NCBI GenBank assembly: GCA_965198795.1
Contig: OZ240674.1
Location: forward strand, 2,728,001 to 2,792,000
Origin: G965198795 sp965198795
GTDB lineage: Bacteria; Pseudomonadota; Alphaproteobacteria; Rhodospirillales; Casp-alpha2
DNA: 64,000 nucleotides
Direction of reading: 5' to 3'
The position numbers and the translations under genes are program-made. This document shows, piece after piece, positions 7,816-16,852 of this stretch; the first letter of the stretch is position 1, and each line of letters begins with the position of its first letter. The notes beneath the pieces are model-generated. The model searched no databases. It worked only from the letters and a program-made list of their open reading frames with translations, and was not told the origin of the DNA.

Positions 7816-8460
7816 ATGAAAAAGCCATCCATGGGCGATACCTCCGCTGAAAAAAAAGTTATGCGGGACGCGGCCAGGGAGCGGCGCGGTGTTGCCTTTG
7901 ACGCCGCCGGCGGCAGGACGCCCGCGAAAGTCATCATGAACGTGATCGACGCCGTGCCGATTTCCAAAGAAACCCTGTTTATCTCAGCCTATCTGCCTTT
8001 GCCGGGCGAGATGGATCCGCGCCCGGTGCTGTCCCGCATCAAACTGGAGGGGCACAAGGGGTGTCTGCCGGTCGTGGCGGCGAAAGACGCCCCCCTGATT
8101 TTCCGCGCATGGGAAGCGGGCGACGACCTAGAGGACGGGCCGTTCCGAACGCGACACCCCTTACCCCATAAACCGGAAGTTATTCCGGACGTTCTGCTTG
8201 TCCCCCTGCTGGCGTTCGACCGCAAGGGGCACCGGCTGGGCTGGGGCGGCGGGTTTTATGATCGAACCATTGGCGGGTATCGGGCGGTTGGCCGAAACCC
8301 GGTCGCCATCGGTCTGGCGTTCGCCGCGCAAGAGGTCGCCGCCGTGCCTCATGATGAGTACGACCAGGCTCTGGATTGGGTGGTGACGGAAGAGGCCGCC
8401 ATCCTCACGGGCGGCTTCCGCCCTGAAGACCCGGAGAAGAGAACGCCATGCGAATTCTGA
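7816..8460 (+). CDS. 5-formyltetrahydrofolate cyclo-ligase
   Basis: The enzyme converts 5-formyl-THF to 5,10-methenyl-THF with ATP. The 214-residue protein (or 209 from the ATG at 7831) has the family's N-terminal basic helix (AEKKVMRDAARERR), the SAYLPLPGEMD substrate loop, and the C-terminal signature DVLLVPLLAFDRKGHRLGWGGGFYDR. The stop overlaps the start of the next gene by 13 bp, so the two are coupled. The 6S RNA candidate immediately upstream is the usual neighbour (ygfA/fau in E. coli). Confidence 0.92.
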   Translation: MKKPSMGDTSAEKKVMRDAARERRGVAFDAAGGRTPAKVIMNVIDAVPISKETLFISAYLPLPGEMDPRPVLSRIKLEGHKGCLPVVAAKDAPLIFRAWEAGDDLEDGPFRTRHPLPHKPEVIPDVLLVPLLAFDRKGHRLGWGGGFYDRTIGGYRAVGRNPVAIGLAFAAQEVAAVPHDEYDQALDWVVTEEAAILTGGFRPEDPEKRTPCEF

Positions 8461-9281
8461 TGATCGGCGATGTGGTGGGGCGGACGGGGCGCGCGGCCGT
8501 GACCGCCCATATGCCGGGCCTGATCGAACGCCTGCAAGTCGATTTCACCGTCGTGAACGGCGAGAACGCGGCTCATGGCTTCGGGATCACGCAAAAGATC
8601 GCCGACGATTTCTACGCCCTGGGCGCGGACGCCATCACCACCGGCAATCACGTCTGGGATCAGCGTGAATTGATGAACACCATCGATAATGATCCGAAGA
8701 TTCTGCGTCCGCTGAATTATCCGGACGGCACGCCCGGTCGCGGCGGCGCGGTCTTCGAGACCAAGGACGGCCGCAGAGTGCTGATTGTCCACGCCATGTG
8801 CCGGCTTTTCATGGACCCGCTGGATGATCCGTTCGCCGGAATTGAAAAGGTGCTTCTGAACCAAAGGTTGGACGCGGCGGGCAATGGAGCCGGCGGAAGC
8901 GTCGGCGCCATTCTGGTCGATTTCCACGGCGAGGCGACGTCCGAGAAGATGGCGCTGGGCCATCACCTGGATGGGCGGGTGACGGCGGTTGTGGGCACGC
9001 ATACGCATGTGCCGACGGCGGACGCCCAGGTGCTGCCCGGGGGAACGGCCTATCAGAGCGATCTGGGGATGACGGGCGATTACGATTCGGTCATCGGGAT
9101 GCGAAAAGAGAACGCCGTCGCGCGCTTCACGACCAAGCTGCCGCAAGGCCGGCTGGAACCGGCGGACGGCGAGGCGACGCTTTGCGGGGCGCTGATCGAG
9201 ACGGACGACGCCTCCGGCTTGGCGGCCGCCATCAAACCCGTGCGGATCGGCGGAAGACTGGCGGAACAGATTCCCGAATAG
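8448..9281 (+). CDS. YmdB-type (TIGR00282) metallophosphoesterase
   Basis: This 277-residue protein has every metal-binding block of the YmdB family: GDVVGRTGR (7–15), VVNGENAAHG, TTGNHVWDQ, DFHGEATSEK and GTHTHVPTAD. In Bacillus, YmdB is a phosphodiesterase that hydrolyses 2',3'-cyclic nucleotides and influences biofilm choice; the proteobacterial role is less clear. It overlaps the cyclo-ligase gene and lies 168 bp before yebC. No signal peptide is seen, so it is cytoplasmic. Confidence 0.9.
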   Translation: MRILMIGDVVGRTGRAAVTAHMPGLIERLQVDFTVVNGENAAHGFGITQKIADDFYALGADAITTGNHVWDQRELMNTIDNDPKILRPLNYPDGTPGRGGAVFETKDGRRVLIVHAMCRLFMDPLDDPFAGIEKVLLNQRLDAAGNGAGGSVGAILVDFHGEATSEKMALGHHLDGRVTAVVGTHTHVPTADAQVLPGGTAYQSDLGMTGDYDSVIGMRKENAVARFTTKLPQGRLEPADGEATLCGALIETDDASGLAAAIKPVRIGGRLAEQIPE

Positions 9282-9449
9282 CGCGCCTCCGCGCCGATGA
9301 AACCGATGGGTTCAATCCTATTTGTTTTCTTGCCATATTGGGCCGTCCGGGGCGTCCGGTTGACGGCGCGTTTTCCAACCCGGGCCGCTTTCACCTATAC
9401 TATCGGGTACGTCCACTACCGGATACGTCACGGCACGAAGGAGGGACCC

Positions 9450-10193
9450 ATGGCCGGTCACTCAAAATTCAAGAACATCATGCATCGCAAGGGCCGCCAG
9501 GACGCGAAGCGCGCCAAGATATTCGCCAAGCTGGGACGCGAGCTGTCCGTCGCCGCCAAGGGTGGGCCGGACCCGTCCTTCAATCCGCGCCTGCGGTTGG
9601 CGATTGCAAACGCCAAGGCCGAGAACATGCCCAACGACGTCATCAAGCGCGCCATCGACAAGGCGCAGGGCGGCGATGCGGACAGTTACGAGGAGATACG
9701 CTACGAGGGTTATGGCGCCGGCGGCGTCGCCGTCATCGTCGAGGCATTGACGGACAACCGCAATCGCACCGCCTCGGAGGTCCGCGCCGCCTTTTCAAGG
9801 AACGGCGGGAACTTGGGGGAAACGGGCGCGGTCTCGTTCATGTTCGATCACGTCGGTCAAATCGTCTACCCCGCCGACAAGGGCGGCGCGGAGGCGATCT
9901 TTGACGCCGCGCTCGAAGCGGGCGCCACGGACGTGGAGTCGGACGACGCCGCGCATACGATCACCTGCGAGCCCGATGACTTCGCCGCGGTGAGGGAGGC
10001 CTTGGAAGAAACCCTCGGCGAGCCGCTAGAAGCGCGTCTCGATTGGAAGCCGCGAAACACTATCGCGGTCGAGGCGAGTCAGGCGGAAACGCTTTTGAAA
10101 ATGATTGACGCCCTGGAAGACAACGACGACGTCCAGCGTGTTTCCGCCAACTTTGACATAGGCGATGAGATTTTGGAGCGTCTAAGCGCGTGA
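9450..10193 (+). CDS. yebC: YebC/PmpR family protein (TACO1-like)
   Basis: The start at 9450 follows GAAGGAGG and gives the canonical opening MAGHSKFKNIMHRKGRQDAKR; the frame upstream from 9297 is spurious. The 247-residue protein is full length for the family. YebC proteins have been described as DNA-binding regulators and, more recently, as translation factors that help ribosomes through difficult stretches such as polyproline, like mitochondrial TACO1. It stands upstream of ruvCAB, its usual place in alphaproteobacteria. Confidence 0.94.
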   Translation: MAGHSKFKNIMHRKGRQDAKRAKIFAKLGRELSVAAKGGPDPSFNPRLRLAIANAKAENMPNDVIKRAIDKAQGGDADSYEEIRYEGYGAGGVAVIVEALTDNRNRTASEVRAAFSRNGGNLGETGAVSFMFDHVGQIVYPADKGGAEAIFDAALEAGATDVESDDAAHTITCEPDDFAAVREALEETLGEPLEARLDWKPRNTIAVEASQAETLLKMIDALEDNDDVQRVSANFDIGDEILERLSA

Positions 10194-10341
10194 TGCATTT
10201 CGTAACGTCGCGTCCGCACGGGCGGGCGTCCGGACCCGCCCCGATAAACGTGGTTTTTTGGGGGATGATGTCCTGCGGCGTGACCAGTCCGTGCCTGCGC
10301 CCGCGCCCGCGCCTCCGCAGGGGCGGCGATTGGGGAAGCGG

Positions 10342-10842
10342 ATGCGCCTGATCGGCTTCGATCCCGGATTGAGGAACACGGGCTGGGGCGTTATTGCGAT
10401 TTCCGGCAATCGGCTGTCCCATGTGGCGGACGGGGTCGTGACCTCAAGCCCCGGGCTCTCCCTGGCCGAGCGGCTTGTGCAATTGCACGACGGCCTGAAA
10501 GATATCCTCGCGGCCCACGATCCCGCGGAGGCCGCTGTCGAGGAAACCTTCGTCAATGCGAACCCGGCGACAACGCTGCGCTTGGGTCAGGCCCGCGGCG
10601 TGGCGTTGCTGGCGCCGTCGCTGGCTGGCTTAAGCGTCGCGGAGTACACGCCCAACCAGGTCAAGAAAGCGGTCGTAGGGGCGGGACACGCGGAAAAAGA
10701 ACAGGTGCAAATGATGGTCAGGACGTTGCTGCCCGGCGCGAACTTTCAGTCGGCCGACGCGGCGGACGCGCTCGCCGTCGCCATTTGCCACGCTCACCAT
10801 CGGTCGGCGCCCGAGGCGCGCATGAAAGCGATGCGGGCATGA
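10342..10842 (+). CDS. ruvC: Holliday junction endonuclease RuvC
   Basis: RuvC resolves Holliday junctions held by RuvAB. The ATG at 10342 has a GGGGAAG ribosome-binding site and opens with the catalytic strand MRLIGFDPGLRNTGWG (Asp7). The other acidic residues lie in EETFVNANP (about 67) and near the C terminus in DAADALAVA. The length, 166 residues, is typical. The longer frame from 10258 adds a Pro/Arg leader that is not part of the family. Its stop overlaps the ruvA start by 4 bp (ATGA). Confidence 0.95.
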   Translation: MRLIGFDPGLRNTGWGVIAISGNRLSHVADGVVTSSPGLSLAERLVQLHDGLKDILAAHDPAEAAVEETFVNANPATTLRLGQARGVALLAPSLAGLSVAEYTPNQVKKAVVGAGHAEKEQVQMMVRTLLPGANFQSADAADALAVAICHAHHRSAPEARMKAMRA

Positions 10843-11492
10843 TCGCGCGTCTGAAAGGCGTCATCGAGGTCATTGAGACGGACAGCCTGATCATCGACGT
10901 GAATGGCGTCGGCTATGCGGTGTTCGCCTCAAGCCGGACCCTGGATGGATTGCGGGCTGGCGCGCCCGCGTCGCTCTGGATCGAAACCCATGTGCGCGAG
11001 GATCACATTCATCTGTATGGCTTCGCCGGCGTCGAGGAACGCGATTGGTTCAAGCTGCTGACCACGGTCCAGGGGGTTGGTGCGAAGGTGGGCCTGGCGC
11101 TGCTGGCCGCGCTTCCGGGGGATCAAATGTTGCGGGCCGTCGCGGCGGGCGATAAAGCGGCCGTTTGCCGCGCCCAGGGGGTCGGGCCCAAACTGGCGGC
11201 GCGGATTATCTCGGAACTGAAAGACAAGGTTGGCGGTTTGACGCCTGGAGGCGCGGCGGCGGTGAAAATCGTGGATGCGCCGCCGCCCGGCGCGCGGGCG
11301 CGGCCCGCGCCCGCCGGCGATGAAGACGCGGGCGCGTTGATCCGTGACGCCGCGTCCGCTTTGGCTAATTTGGGCTATATGCCTTCCGACGCGCTGGGAG
11401 CCGTGTCCCGCGCCGCCCGGACGGAGGAGGGCGAGGTCACGCTTGACGGTCTCATCCGCGCCGGTCTCGCCGCACTGGCGCCGAGGGGATAA
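10839..11492 (+). CDS. ruvA: Holliday junction branch migration protein RuvA
   Basis: RuvA binds four-way junctions and loads RuvB. The 217-residue protein starts MIARLKGVIEVI (OB fold), continues through LYGFAGVEERDWFKLLTTVQGVGAKVG with its helix-hairpin-helix motifs, has a Pro/Ala linker at about 145–170 and a C-terminal RuvB-binding domain (ASALANLGYMPSDA). It overlaps ruvC by 4 bp and precedes ruvB by 3 bp, so the three are one translational unit. Confidence 0.95.
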   Translation: MIARLKGVIEVIETDSLIIDVNGVGYAVFASSRTLDGLRAGAPASLWIETHVREDHIHLYGFAGVEERDWFKLLTTVQGVGAKVGLALLAALPGDQMLRAVAAGDKAAVCRAQGVGPKLAARIISELKDKVGGLTPGGAAAVKIVDAPPPGARARPAPAGDEDAGALIRDAASALANLGYMPSDALGAVSRAARTEEGEVTLDGLIRAGLAALAPRG

Positions 11493-11495
11493 ACC

Positions 11496-12560
11496 ATGGC
11501 GGAGGAGTCGGATCGGTTGGTGAGCGCCGCCGCAGGCGAGGGGGATCTGCCCGACGTCGCCCTGCGTCCTCAAGCGCTCGGTGATTTCGTCGGCCAGCAA
11601 AAGGTGCGTGAAAACCTGTCTGTTTTTGTGCAAGCCGCGCGCGGACGGGGCGACGCGCTGGACCATGTGCTGTTTCATGGCCCCCCGGGTCTTGGCAAAA
11701 CCACGCTGGCGCAGATCGTCGCGCGCGAGATGGGCGTGGGTTTCCGCGCGACGTCCGGACCCGTGATCGCCAAAGCTGGCGACCTGGCCGCGATTTTGAC
11801 CAATCTGCAATCCAAGGATGTTTTGTTTATTGACGAAATTCACCGGCTCAATCCCGCCGTCGAGGAAATCCTCTATCCGGCTATGGAGGACTTCCAGCTG
11901 GACCTGATAATCGGCGAGGGACCGGCGGCCAGAAGCGTGCGGATCGATTTGCCGCCCTTTACGCTGGTCGGCGCGACGACCCGCTCCGGGCTCATCACCA
12001 CTCCGCTCCGGGAACGGTTCGGTATTCAGCTTCGGATGCAGTTCTATTCACCGGAGGAACTGATGGCGATCGTCAGGCGGGGGGCGGGGTTGATGGATAT
12101 GGCGATGACCGGCGCCGGCGCCCTGGAAATCGCCAAACGCGCCCGTGGAACACCTCGCGTCGCCGGGCGGTTATTGCGCCGTGTGCGGGATTTCGCGGCT
12201 GTCGCCGGCGCCTCGCCGGTGGACGCGCCGGCGGCGGATAAGGCGCTGAACCTTCTGGATGTGGACACGCGCGGGCTAGACGCGATGGACCGGCGTTACC
12301 TGACAGCCATCGCCGAGAACTATGGCGGCGGGCCGGTGGGCGTTGAGACGCTGGCGGCGGCCTTGTCCGAGCAGCGCGACGCCATAGAAGAGGTTATCGA
12401 GCCCTATCTGATCCAACAGGCGCTGCTGATGCGCACGCCCCGGGGCCGAATGTTGACGCCAGAAGCCTTTCGGCATCTGGGCCTCGACGCGCCCAAGGGC
12501 GCCGATCAATGGAAAGTGAACGCGGAGCAGATGGATTTTTTAGACAGGGACGGCGCATGA
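11496..12560 (+). CDS. ruvB: Holliday junction branch migration ATPase RuvB
   Basis: RuvB is the AAA+ motor of branch migration. The 354-residue protein has Walker A GPPGLGKT (62–69), Walker B LFIDEIHRL (about 110–118), sensor 1 (GATTRSG) and the arginine finger region (TPLRERFG), followed by the winged-helix domain. Its stop overlaps ybgC by 4 bp, linking the ruv genes to the tol region, as in other proteobacteria. Confidence 0.96.
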   Translation: MAEESDRLVSAAAGEGDLPDVALRPQALGDFVGQQKVRENLSVFVQAARGRGDALDHVLFHGPPGLGKTTLAQIVAREMGVGFRATSGPVIAKAGDLAAILTNLQSKDVLFIDEIHRLNPAVEEILYPAMEDFQLDLIIGEGPAARSVRIDLPPFTLVGATTRSGLITTPLRERFGIQLRMQFYSPEELMAIVRRGAGLMDMAMTGAGALEIAKRARGTPRVAGRLLRRVRDFAAVAGASPVDAPAADKALNLLDVDTRGLDAMDRRYLTAIAENYGGGPVGVETLAAALSEQRDAIEEVIEPYLIQQALLMRTPRGRMLTPEAFRHLGLDAPKGADQWKVNAEQMDFLDRDGA

Positions 12561-12979
12561 GCGCGCCGCACCGCCACCCGGTCCGCATTTACTTTGAGGA
12601 CACGGACGCCGGCGGCGTCGTTTATTACGCCAATTACCTTCGATTCGCCGAACGCGCGCGTACCGAGATGCTCAGAGAGCTTGGATTTGAGAGTTCAAGG
12701 TTGATGGAGGAAAGCGCCGCCGTCTTGGCCGTGCGCGGGGTGGAAGCGGACTATCGGCGGCCCGCCAGACTGGATGATTTGCTGATCCTCGAAACCAGCC
12801 TTCTGGCTTTGAAAGGCGCGAGTTTGGCTTTTTCTCAGATAGTTAAGCGGAACGGCGAGACCCTGGCCGATATGACAATCACGCTGGCTTGCATGAGCGC
12901 GGACGGGCGTCCCAGACGGTTGCCGGAGGCGCTCCGTGGCGCGTTAAGTCCGAAGATTGCCTCAAAGTCGCCACAATGA
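12557..12979 (+). CDS. ybgC: Tol–Pal-associated acyl-CoA thioesterase YbgC
   Basis: This 140-residue hot-dog-fold thioesterase has the YbgC signature RIYFEDTDAGGVVYYANYL, with the catalytic Asp near residue 17. The family cleaves acyl-CoA or acyl-ACP, and the gene opens the tol–pal cluster in many proteobacteria, though its link to Tol function is not settled. The start at 12557 overlaps ruvB (ATGA); the longer frame from 12509 is an overlap artefact. Confidence 0.93.
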   Translation: MSAPHRHPVRIYFEDTDAGGVVYYANYLRFAERARTEMLRELGFESSRLMEESAAVLAVRGVEADYRRPARLDDLLILETSLLALKGASLAFSQIVKRNGETLADMTITLACMSADGRPRRLPEALRGALSPKIASKSPQ

Positions 12980-13068
12980 GATTGTTGTGAGGTGCGAGTC
13001 CGGGCGTCCAGCCTTATGTCTCATCCTTATCTAACCAACCCTTTCCGACGTGCTGGGGATCATATCTG

Positions 13069-13781
13069 ATGGAAGCTTTCGCCGCCGAGGCCGTTCAAGC
13101 CGTTTCGCTTGGGGAGTCGGATGATCTCAACTTCTCGATGGTGGAGCTGTTCCTCAGGGCCGACATCGTTGTCAAAGCGGTGATGATTTCCTTGATCCTG
13201 GCTTCGCTTTGGTGCTGGGCGGTGGTGTTTCAGAAAATCACCGCGATCCGAGGTCTGAACAACCGCGCTAATAAGTTCGAAACCATGTTCTGGTCTGGTG
13301 AGTCCTTGGACGATCTGTACGACGCAATCGGCGACTGGCCCAAAGACCCCATGTCGGCTGTTTTCGCCGCCGCCATGCGGGAGTGGCGCCGGACACCTTC
13401 GGGGGCCGCGGCGGACGCGTCGCTGACCCAGCGGATTGAGCGGGTCATGCAGATCGCCGTTGACCGCGAAATGGACCGGGCGGAGCGTTATTTGACGTTC
13501 CTGGCCACGACCGGTTCCACAGCGCCGTTCATCGGACTTTTCGGCACGGTGTGGGGGATCATGAACAGTTTCAGTCCATCGCGCTGTCCAAGAATACGTC
13601 GCTGGCGGTCGTCGCGCCTGGTATCGCGGAGGCGCTGTTTGCGACGGCGCTGGGGCTATTGGCCGCTATTCCCGCCGTCGTCGCCTACAATAAGTTCAGC
13701 CGCGATTTGGACCGTTACGCTGGTCGTTTGGAGAACTTCGCCGGCGAATTTTCCGCGATCTTGTCGCGGGACGGCTCGTAG
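13069..13781 (+). pseudogene. tolQ: TolQ, disrupted by a single-base frameshift
   Basis: TolQ is the inner-membrane stator that, with TolR, uses the proton gradient to drive TolA. Residues 1–168 read normally up to FGTVWGIMNSF, ending with the TTC at 13570–13572. The expected continuation (QSIALSKNTSLAVVAPGIAEALFATALGL) is in the next frame, beginning CAG at 13572 and ending at the stop at 13781. Restoring one C in AGTTTCAG (to AGTTTCCAG) gives a normal 237-residue TolQ. As written, the first frame runs on as Arg/Ser-rich nonsense to 13890 and overlaps tolR. There is no classical slippery heptamer at the site. A sequencing or assembly error is the simplest reading, since the rest of the operon is intact. 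Confidence 0.9.
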
Positions 13782-13796
13782 CCGGGGCGCGCCGAT

Positions 13797-14246
13797 ATGG
13801 CTGTCACCGTCCGTAAACCGTCCAGACGCAGGAGCCGTGGAGGCGGCGGGCCAATGTCGGAAATCAATGTCACGCCGTTCGTCGATGTGATGTTGGTGTT
13901 GTTGATCATCTTCATGGTGACCGCGCCCCTGCTGACCGTTGGGGTCACGGTGGATTTGCCCGAGAGCAAAGCGGGCGCGGTCCGGGGCGAGGACGAGCCC
14001 CTGGCCGTTTCCATCGACGCGGGCGGGCAGATATTTATCCAGGACACGCCCGTCGGCATTGACACATTGGCGCCACGTTTGATCGCTATCACGGGCGAGA
14101 ATCCCGATATTCGGATTTTCGTCCGCGGGGACCAGGCGATCAACTATGGCCGCGTGATGGCCGTGATGGGACGCATTAACGACGCGGGCTACCGCCGTGT
14201 CGCCTTGATCGCCAAGGAACCCGGGCGGGGCGACCGCCAAGACTGA
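13797..14246 (+). CDS. tolR: Tol system stator protein TolR
   Basis: The 149-residue protein has a short basic cytoplasmic N terminus, one membrane helix (about 24–43, INVTPFVDVMLVLLIIFMV) with the conserved proton-path Asp30, and a periplasmic C-terminal domain. With TolQ it forms the proton-driven motor that acts on TolA. It begins 15 bp after the true end of tolQ. Confidence 0.95.
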   Translation: MAVTVRKPSRRRSRGGGGPMSEINVTPFVDVMLVLLIIFMVTAPLLTVGVTVDLPESKAGAVRGEDEPLAVSIDAGGQIFIQDTPVGIDTLAPRLIAITGENPDIRIFVRGDQAINYGRVMAVMGRINDAGYRRVALIAKEPGRGDRQD

Positions 14247-14274
14247 GTTGAACGGGGGAGTTTGAGAACGGCGG

Positions 14275-15234
14275 ATGCGGGGACCTTTCCTGATATCGCT
14301 GCTGTTGCATGCGGGGCTCGCCGCCGCCGCATGGGTCCGGCTCCCCTCAAGCGCGCCCGATGAGGACGTCATCGAAGTGGCCGTGTTTTACGAAGACGCG
14401 GTGGTCGATGAAATCCGTAACATTCCAGTCGAGGCGCCCTCGCCGCCGGAACCGCAAGAACGACCCGAGCCGCCTGTTGAGCGGGCGGCGCCGGAGCCCG
14501 AACCGGAACCGGAACTGGTGGTGAAGGCGCCTGAGCCTGAGACCGTCCCCGAACCCGATCCGGCCCCACCGCCGGAGCCGGAGAAAAACCCGGCACCCGA
14601 GCCCAGGAAAAAGGTTGAGGAAAAGCCTGAACCGGAACCAAAGCCAGAGCCAGAGCCAGAGCCGGAAAAACCGGCCATTGCTCAAGTTCAGCCGCCAAAA
14701 CGCCATGATAAGGCGAAAAAAAAGCCGGAGCCTGAAAAACCGGAGAAACCCAAGTTCGATTTGGGTTCGGTGCTGAAGACGCTTGAAGAGAAAGAACCGG
14801 TCAAGCCTCGGCCGGAACCGGAGTCAAGGGAAGAGCCGGCCAGCGATTTCGCCGCTATCCGCCAGGCGTTGGCGCGGGCGGGCGGCGGACAGAAATTTGA
14901 CGCGGCGAAACCGGTCTCGCAATTGGAGCGCGACACCTGGATTCATCAGATCCGCAAAAAAGTCGAGAAGTGCTGGAGTCCGCCCATTGGAGCGCCTGGC
15001 GCCGAGGAATTGGTTGTCGAGTTAAGCCTGCTTATGAACCGGGACGGCTCGGTGAACTCCGTGGAAGTCGCCGACACGGCGCGGACGTTCACGGACCGCT
15101 ATTACAGAGCGGCGGCGGAAGCGGCGCGCCGGGCCATTTTGTCCGAGCGCTGCAACAAATTCGATCTGCCTGCGGACAAATACCACGCCTGGAAAGACAT
15201 GAAGTTCAGATTTGATCCGGGCGGCGTGCTGTGA
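14275..15234 (+). CDS. tolA: TolA, energy-transducing arm of the Tol system
   Basis: This 319-residue protein has a short N-terminal membrane segment (about 4–20), then a Pro-Glu/Pro-Lys repeat region (about 50–185) and a C-terminal TonB/TolA-like domain (about 215–319) with DTWIHQIRKKVEKCWSPP. In alphaproteobacteria the middle of TolA is usually this kind of charged, Pro-rich tether rather than the Ala/Lys helix of enterics. It links the TolQR motor to Pal and TolB. The repeat DNA at about 14480–14760 is low in complexity and prone to alignment errors. Confidence 0.9.
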   Translation: MRGPFLISLLLHAGLAAAAWVRLPSSAPDEDVIEVAVFYEDAVVDEIRNIPVEAPSPPEPQERPEPPVERAAPEPEPEPELVVKAPEPETVPEPDPAPPPEPEKNPAPEPRKKVEEKPEPEPKPEPEPEPEKPAIAQVQPPKRHDKAKKKPEPEKPEKPKFDLGSVLKTLEEKEPVKPRPEPESREEPASDFAAIRQALARAGGGQKFDAAKPVSQLERDTWIHQIRKKVEKCWSPPIGAPGAEELVVELSLLMNRDGSVNSVEVADTARTFTDRYYRAAAEAARRAILSERCNKFDLPADKYHAWKDMKFRFDPGGVL

Positions 15235-15269
15235 TTGAAGCGCCAAGAGACTAGAAAGGGCCCGCATCC

Positions 15270-16646
15270 ATGTTCCGCAACATCCGTAAACGCCTGGCCG
15301 CCGCCGGTTCCGCCCTTGTGATCGGCGTGGGCGGCCTGTTGAGTTCAGCGGACGCGCGGGCGGAACTCCGGATCGATATTACCAAGCCGAACGTGGAGCC
15401 GCTTCGGATCGCGATTACGGACCTGTTCGGACCCAGCGCGCGGGAGGCCGGCGCCGGGCGGCGGATTTCCGGGGTGATCGCCAATAATCTGCGCAATTCC
15501 GGGCTGTTCGCGCCCATCGATAAGAACGCGTTCATCCAGACCGCAAGCGCGGTCAATCAGGTGCCCCGCTTCGGCGATTGGCGTCAGATCAACGCTCCGG
15601 CTCTGGTGCATGGCCGGGTTCGGTTTGAACCCGACGGCCAGCTTCGTGTCGAGTTCCGCCTGTGGGACGTGTTCGCGGAACAGCAAATGGCCGGCGCCGC
15701 CCTGGTGACGGAAGCCGATAACTGGCGCCGCATCGCCCACGTGATATCCGATATGATCTATGAGCGGATGACCGGCGAGACAGGCTATTTCGACACCCGT
15801 ATCGTCTATATTTCCGAGCAACCCAAGAACGCGCCGGGCATAGGCCTGAACCCCCTGAACCCGTTCGGCAAACGCCTGGCGATAATGGACCAGGACGGCG
15901 AAAATCACAGCTACCTGACGGATGGCCGCACATTGGTTCTGACGCCCCGGTTTTCTCCCACACAGCAGGAAATCACCTATCTCAGCTATTTCAATAATGT
16001 GCCCCGGGTCTACATCTTCAATATCGATACGGGCCGCCAGGAAGTACTCGGCGACTTCCCAGGCATGACCTTTGCGCCGCGCTTCTCGCCGGACGGCAAG
16101 CGTATTCTGTTGTCCATGGCGCGAAATGGAAATTCGGACATATTCGTCATGGACCTCCGTACCCGTCAGATACGCAGGTTAACCCGTCACGGCGCCATCG
16201 ACACCTCGCCGAGCATGTCTCCGGACGGCAAGCGGATTGTCTTCAATTCGGATCGAGGCGGAACGCAGCAACTCTACGTGATGGAAGCCGCCGGCAAGGG
16301 GGTGAGGCGAATCAGTTTCGGAAAGGGCCGCTACGCGACGCCGGTGTGGTCGCCCAGGGGTGATTTGATCGCGTTCACAAAAATTTCAAGAGGACGGTTC
16401 TTCATCGGCGTCATGAAGCCGGATGGCTCTAGTGAACGCTTGTTGGCCGAAGATTTCAAAATCGAGGGACCTACCTGGTCGCCCAATGGCCGTGTTTTGA
16501 TGTTTTTCAGGAAAGGCCGGGGCGGCGCCGGAGGAACAGGGGGGCAGTCCAGGGTCTATTCCATTGATTTGACGGGCTCGAATGAACGGGAAATTCCAAC
16601 GCCGATGGACGGGTCCGACCCGGCCTGGTCCCCATTGAGCCGATAA
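15270..16646 (+). CDS. tolB: Tol–Pal system beta-propeller protein TolB
   Basis: The 458-residue protein has a Sec signal peptide (about 1–32, ending ARA), the TolB N-terminal alpha/beta domain, then a six-bladed propeller with repeated blade motifs (APRFSPDGKRILLS, TSPSMSPDGKRIVFNSDRGG, TPVWSPRGDLIAF). TolB binds Pal in the periplasm and its N-terminal end is handled by TolA. It lies 35 bp after tolA in the same operon. Confidence 0.96.
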   Translation: MFRNIRKRLAAAGSALVIGVGGLLSSADARAELRIDITKPNVEPLRIAITDLFGPSAREAGAGRRISGVIANNLRNSGLFAPIDKNAFIQTASAVNQVPRFGDWRQINAPALVHGRVRFEPDGQLRVEFRLWDVFAEQQMAGAALVTEADNWRRIAHVISDMIYERMTGETGYFDTRIVYISEQPKNAPGIGLNPLNPFGKRLAIMDQDGENHSYLTDGRTLVLTPRFSPTQQEITYLSYFNNVPRVYIFNIDTGRQEVLGDFPGMTFAPRFSPDGKRILLSMARNGNSDIFVMDLRTRQIRRLTRHGAIDTSPSMSPDGKRIVFNSDRGGTQQLYVMEAAGKGVRRISFGKGRYATPVWSPRGDLIAFTKISRGRFFIGVMKPDGSSERLLAEDFKIEGPTWSPNGRVLMFFRKGRGGAGGTGGQSRVYSIDLTGSNEREIPTPMDGSDPAWSPLSR

Positions 16647-16801
16647 CCGCCGCACGGGGGTTGAGGATTTTTCGCAAGAATCCAATGGGTTCTATGCTGC
16701 TTGTGCGTAAAAAAACGCTTGGATACGCGAAGGCGTTCAGTTAAGACACAGAGTTGAAACCATTTCGGGCGGTTGCGGCGCCACGCTTTCGCTCGCTCCA
16801 A

Positions 16802-16822
16802 GTAAAGGCTAAAAGCCTTTAC
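16802..16822 (+). promoter_or_regulatory. Hairpin in the pal leader
   Basis: GTAAAGGCT and AGCCTTTAC form a perfect 9-bp stem around an AAA loop, 30 bp before the pal start in the 206-bp tolB–pal gap. It has no T-tract, so it is more likely a leader structure or mRNA stabiliser than a terminator. The gap may also contain a separate pal promoter. Confidence 0.5.
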
Positions 16823-16852
16823 GCAAATCTCGACCCGTTGGGGGGAAAATAC

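Noticed and set aside
9305..9325. tRNA T-arm-like GGGTTCAATCC
   Set aside because: No acceptor, D or anticodon stem can be formed around it.
9360..9401. Promoter for yebC from TTGACG and TATACT
   Set aside because: The spacing is 30 bp, far from the usual 16–18 bp.
13565..13576. Programmed -1 frameshifting in tolQ
   Set aside because: No slippery heptamer of the X XXY YYZ type and no obvious downstream pseudoknot; a missing base is simpler.
13572..13890. Out-of-frame extension of TolQ to 273 residues
   Set aside because: The tail is Arg/Ser nonsense overlapping tolR; the true continuation is in the next frame.
14480..14760. Repeat DNA in tolA as a tandem-repeat array or mobile element
   Set aside because: It encodes the normal Pro-Glu/Lys tether of alphaproteobacterial TolA; the repetition is at codon level.
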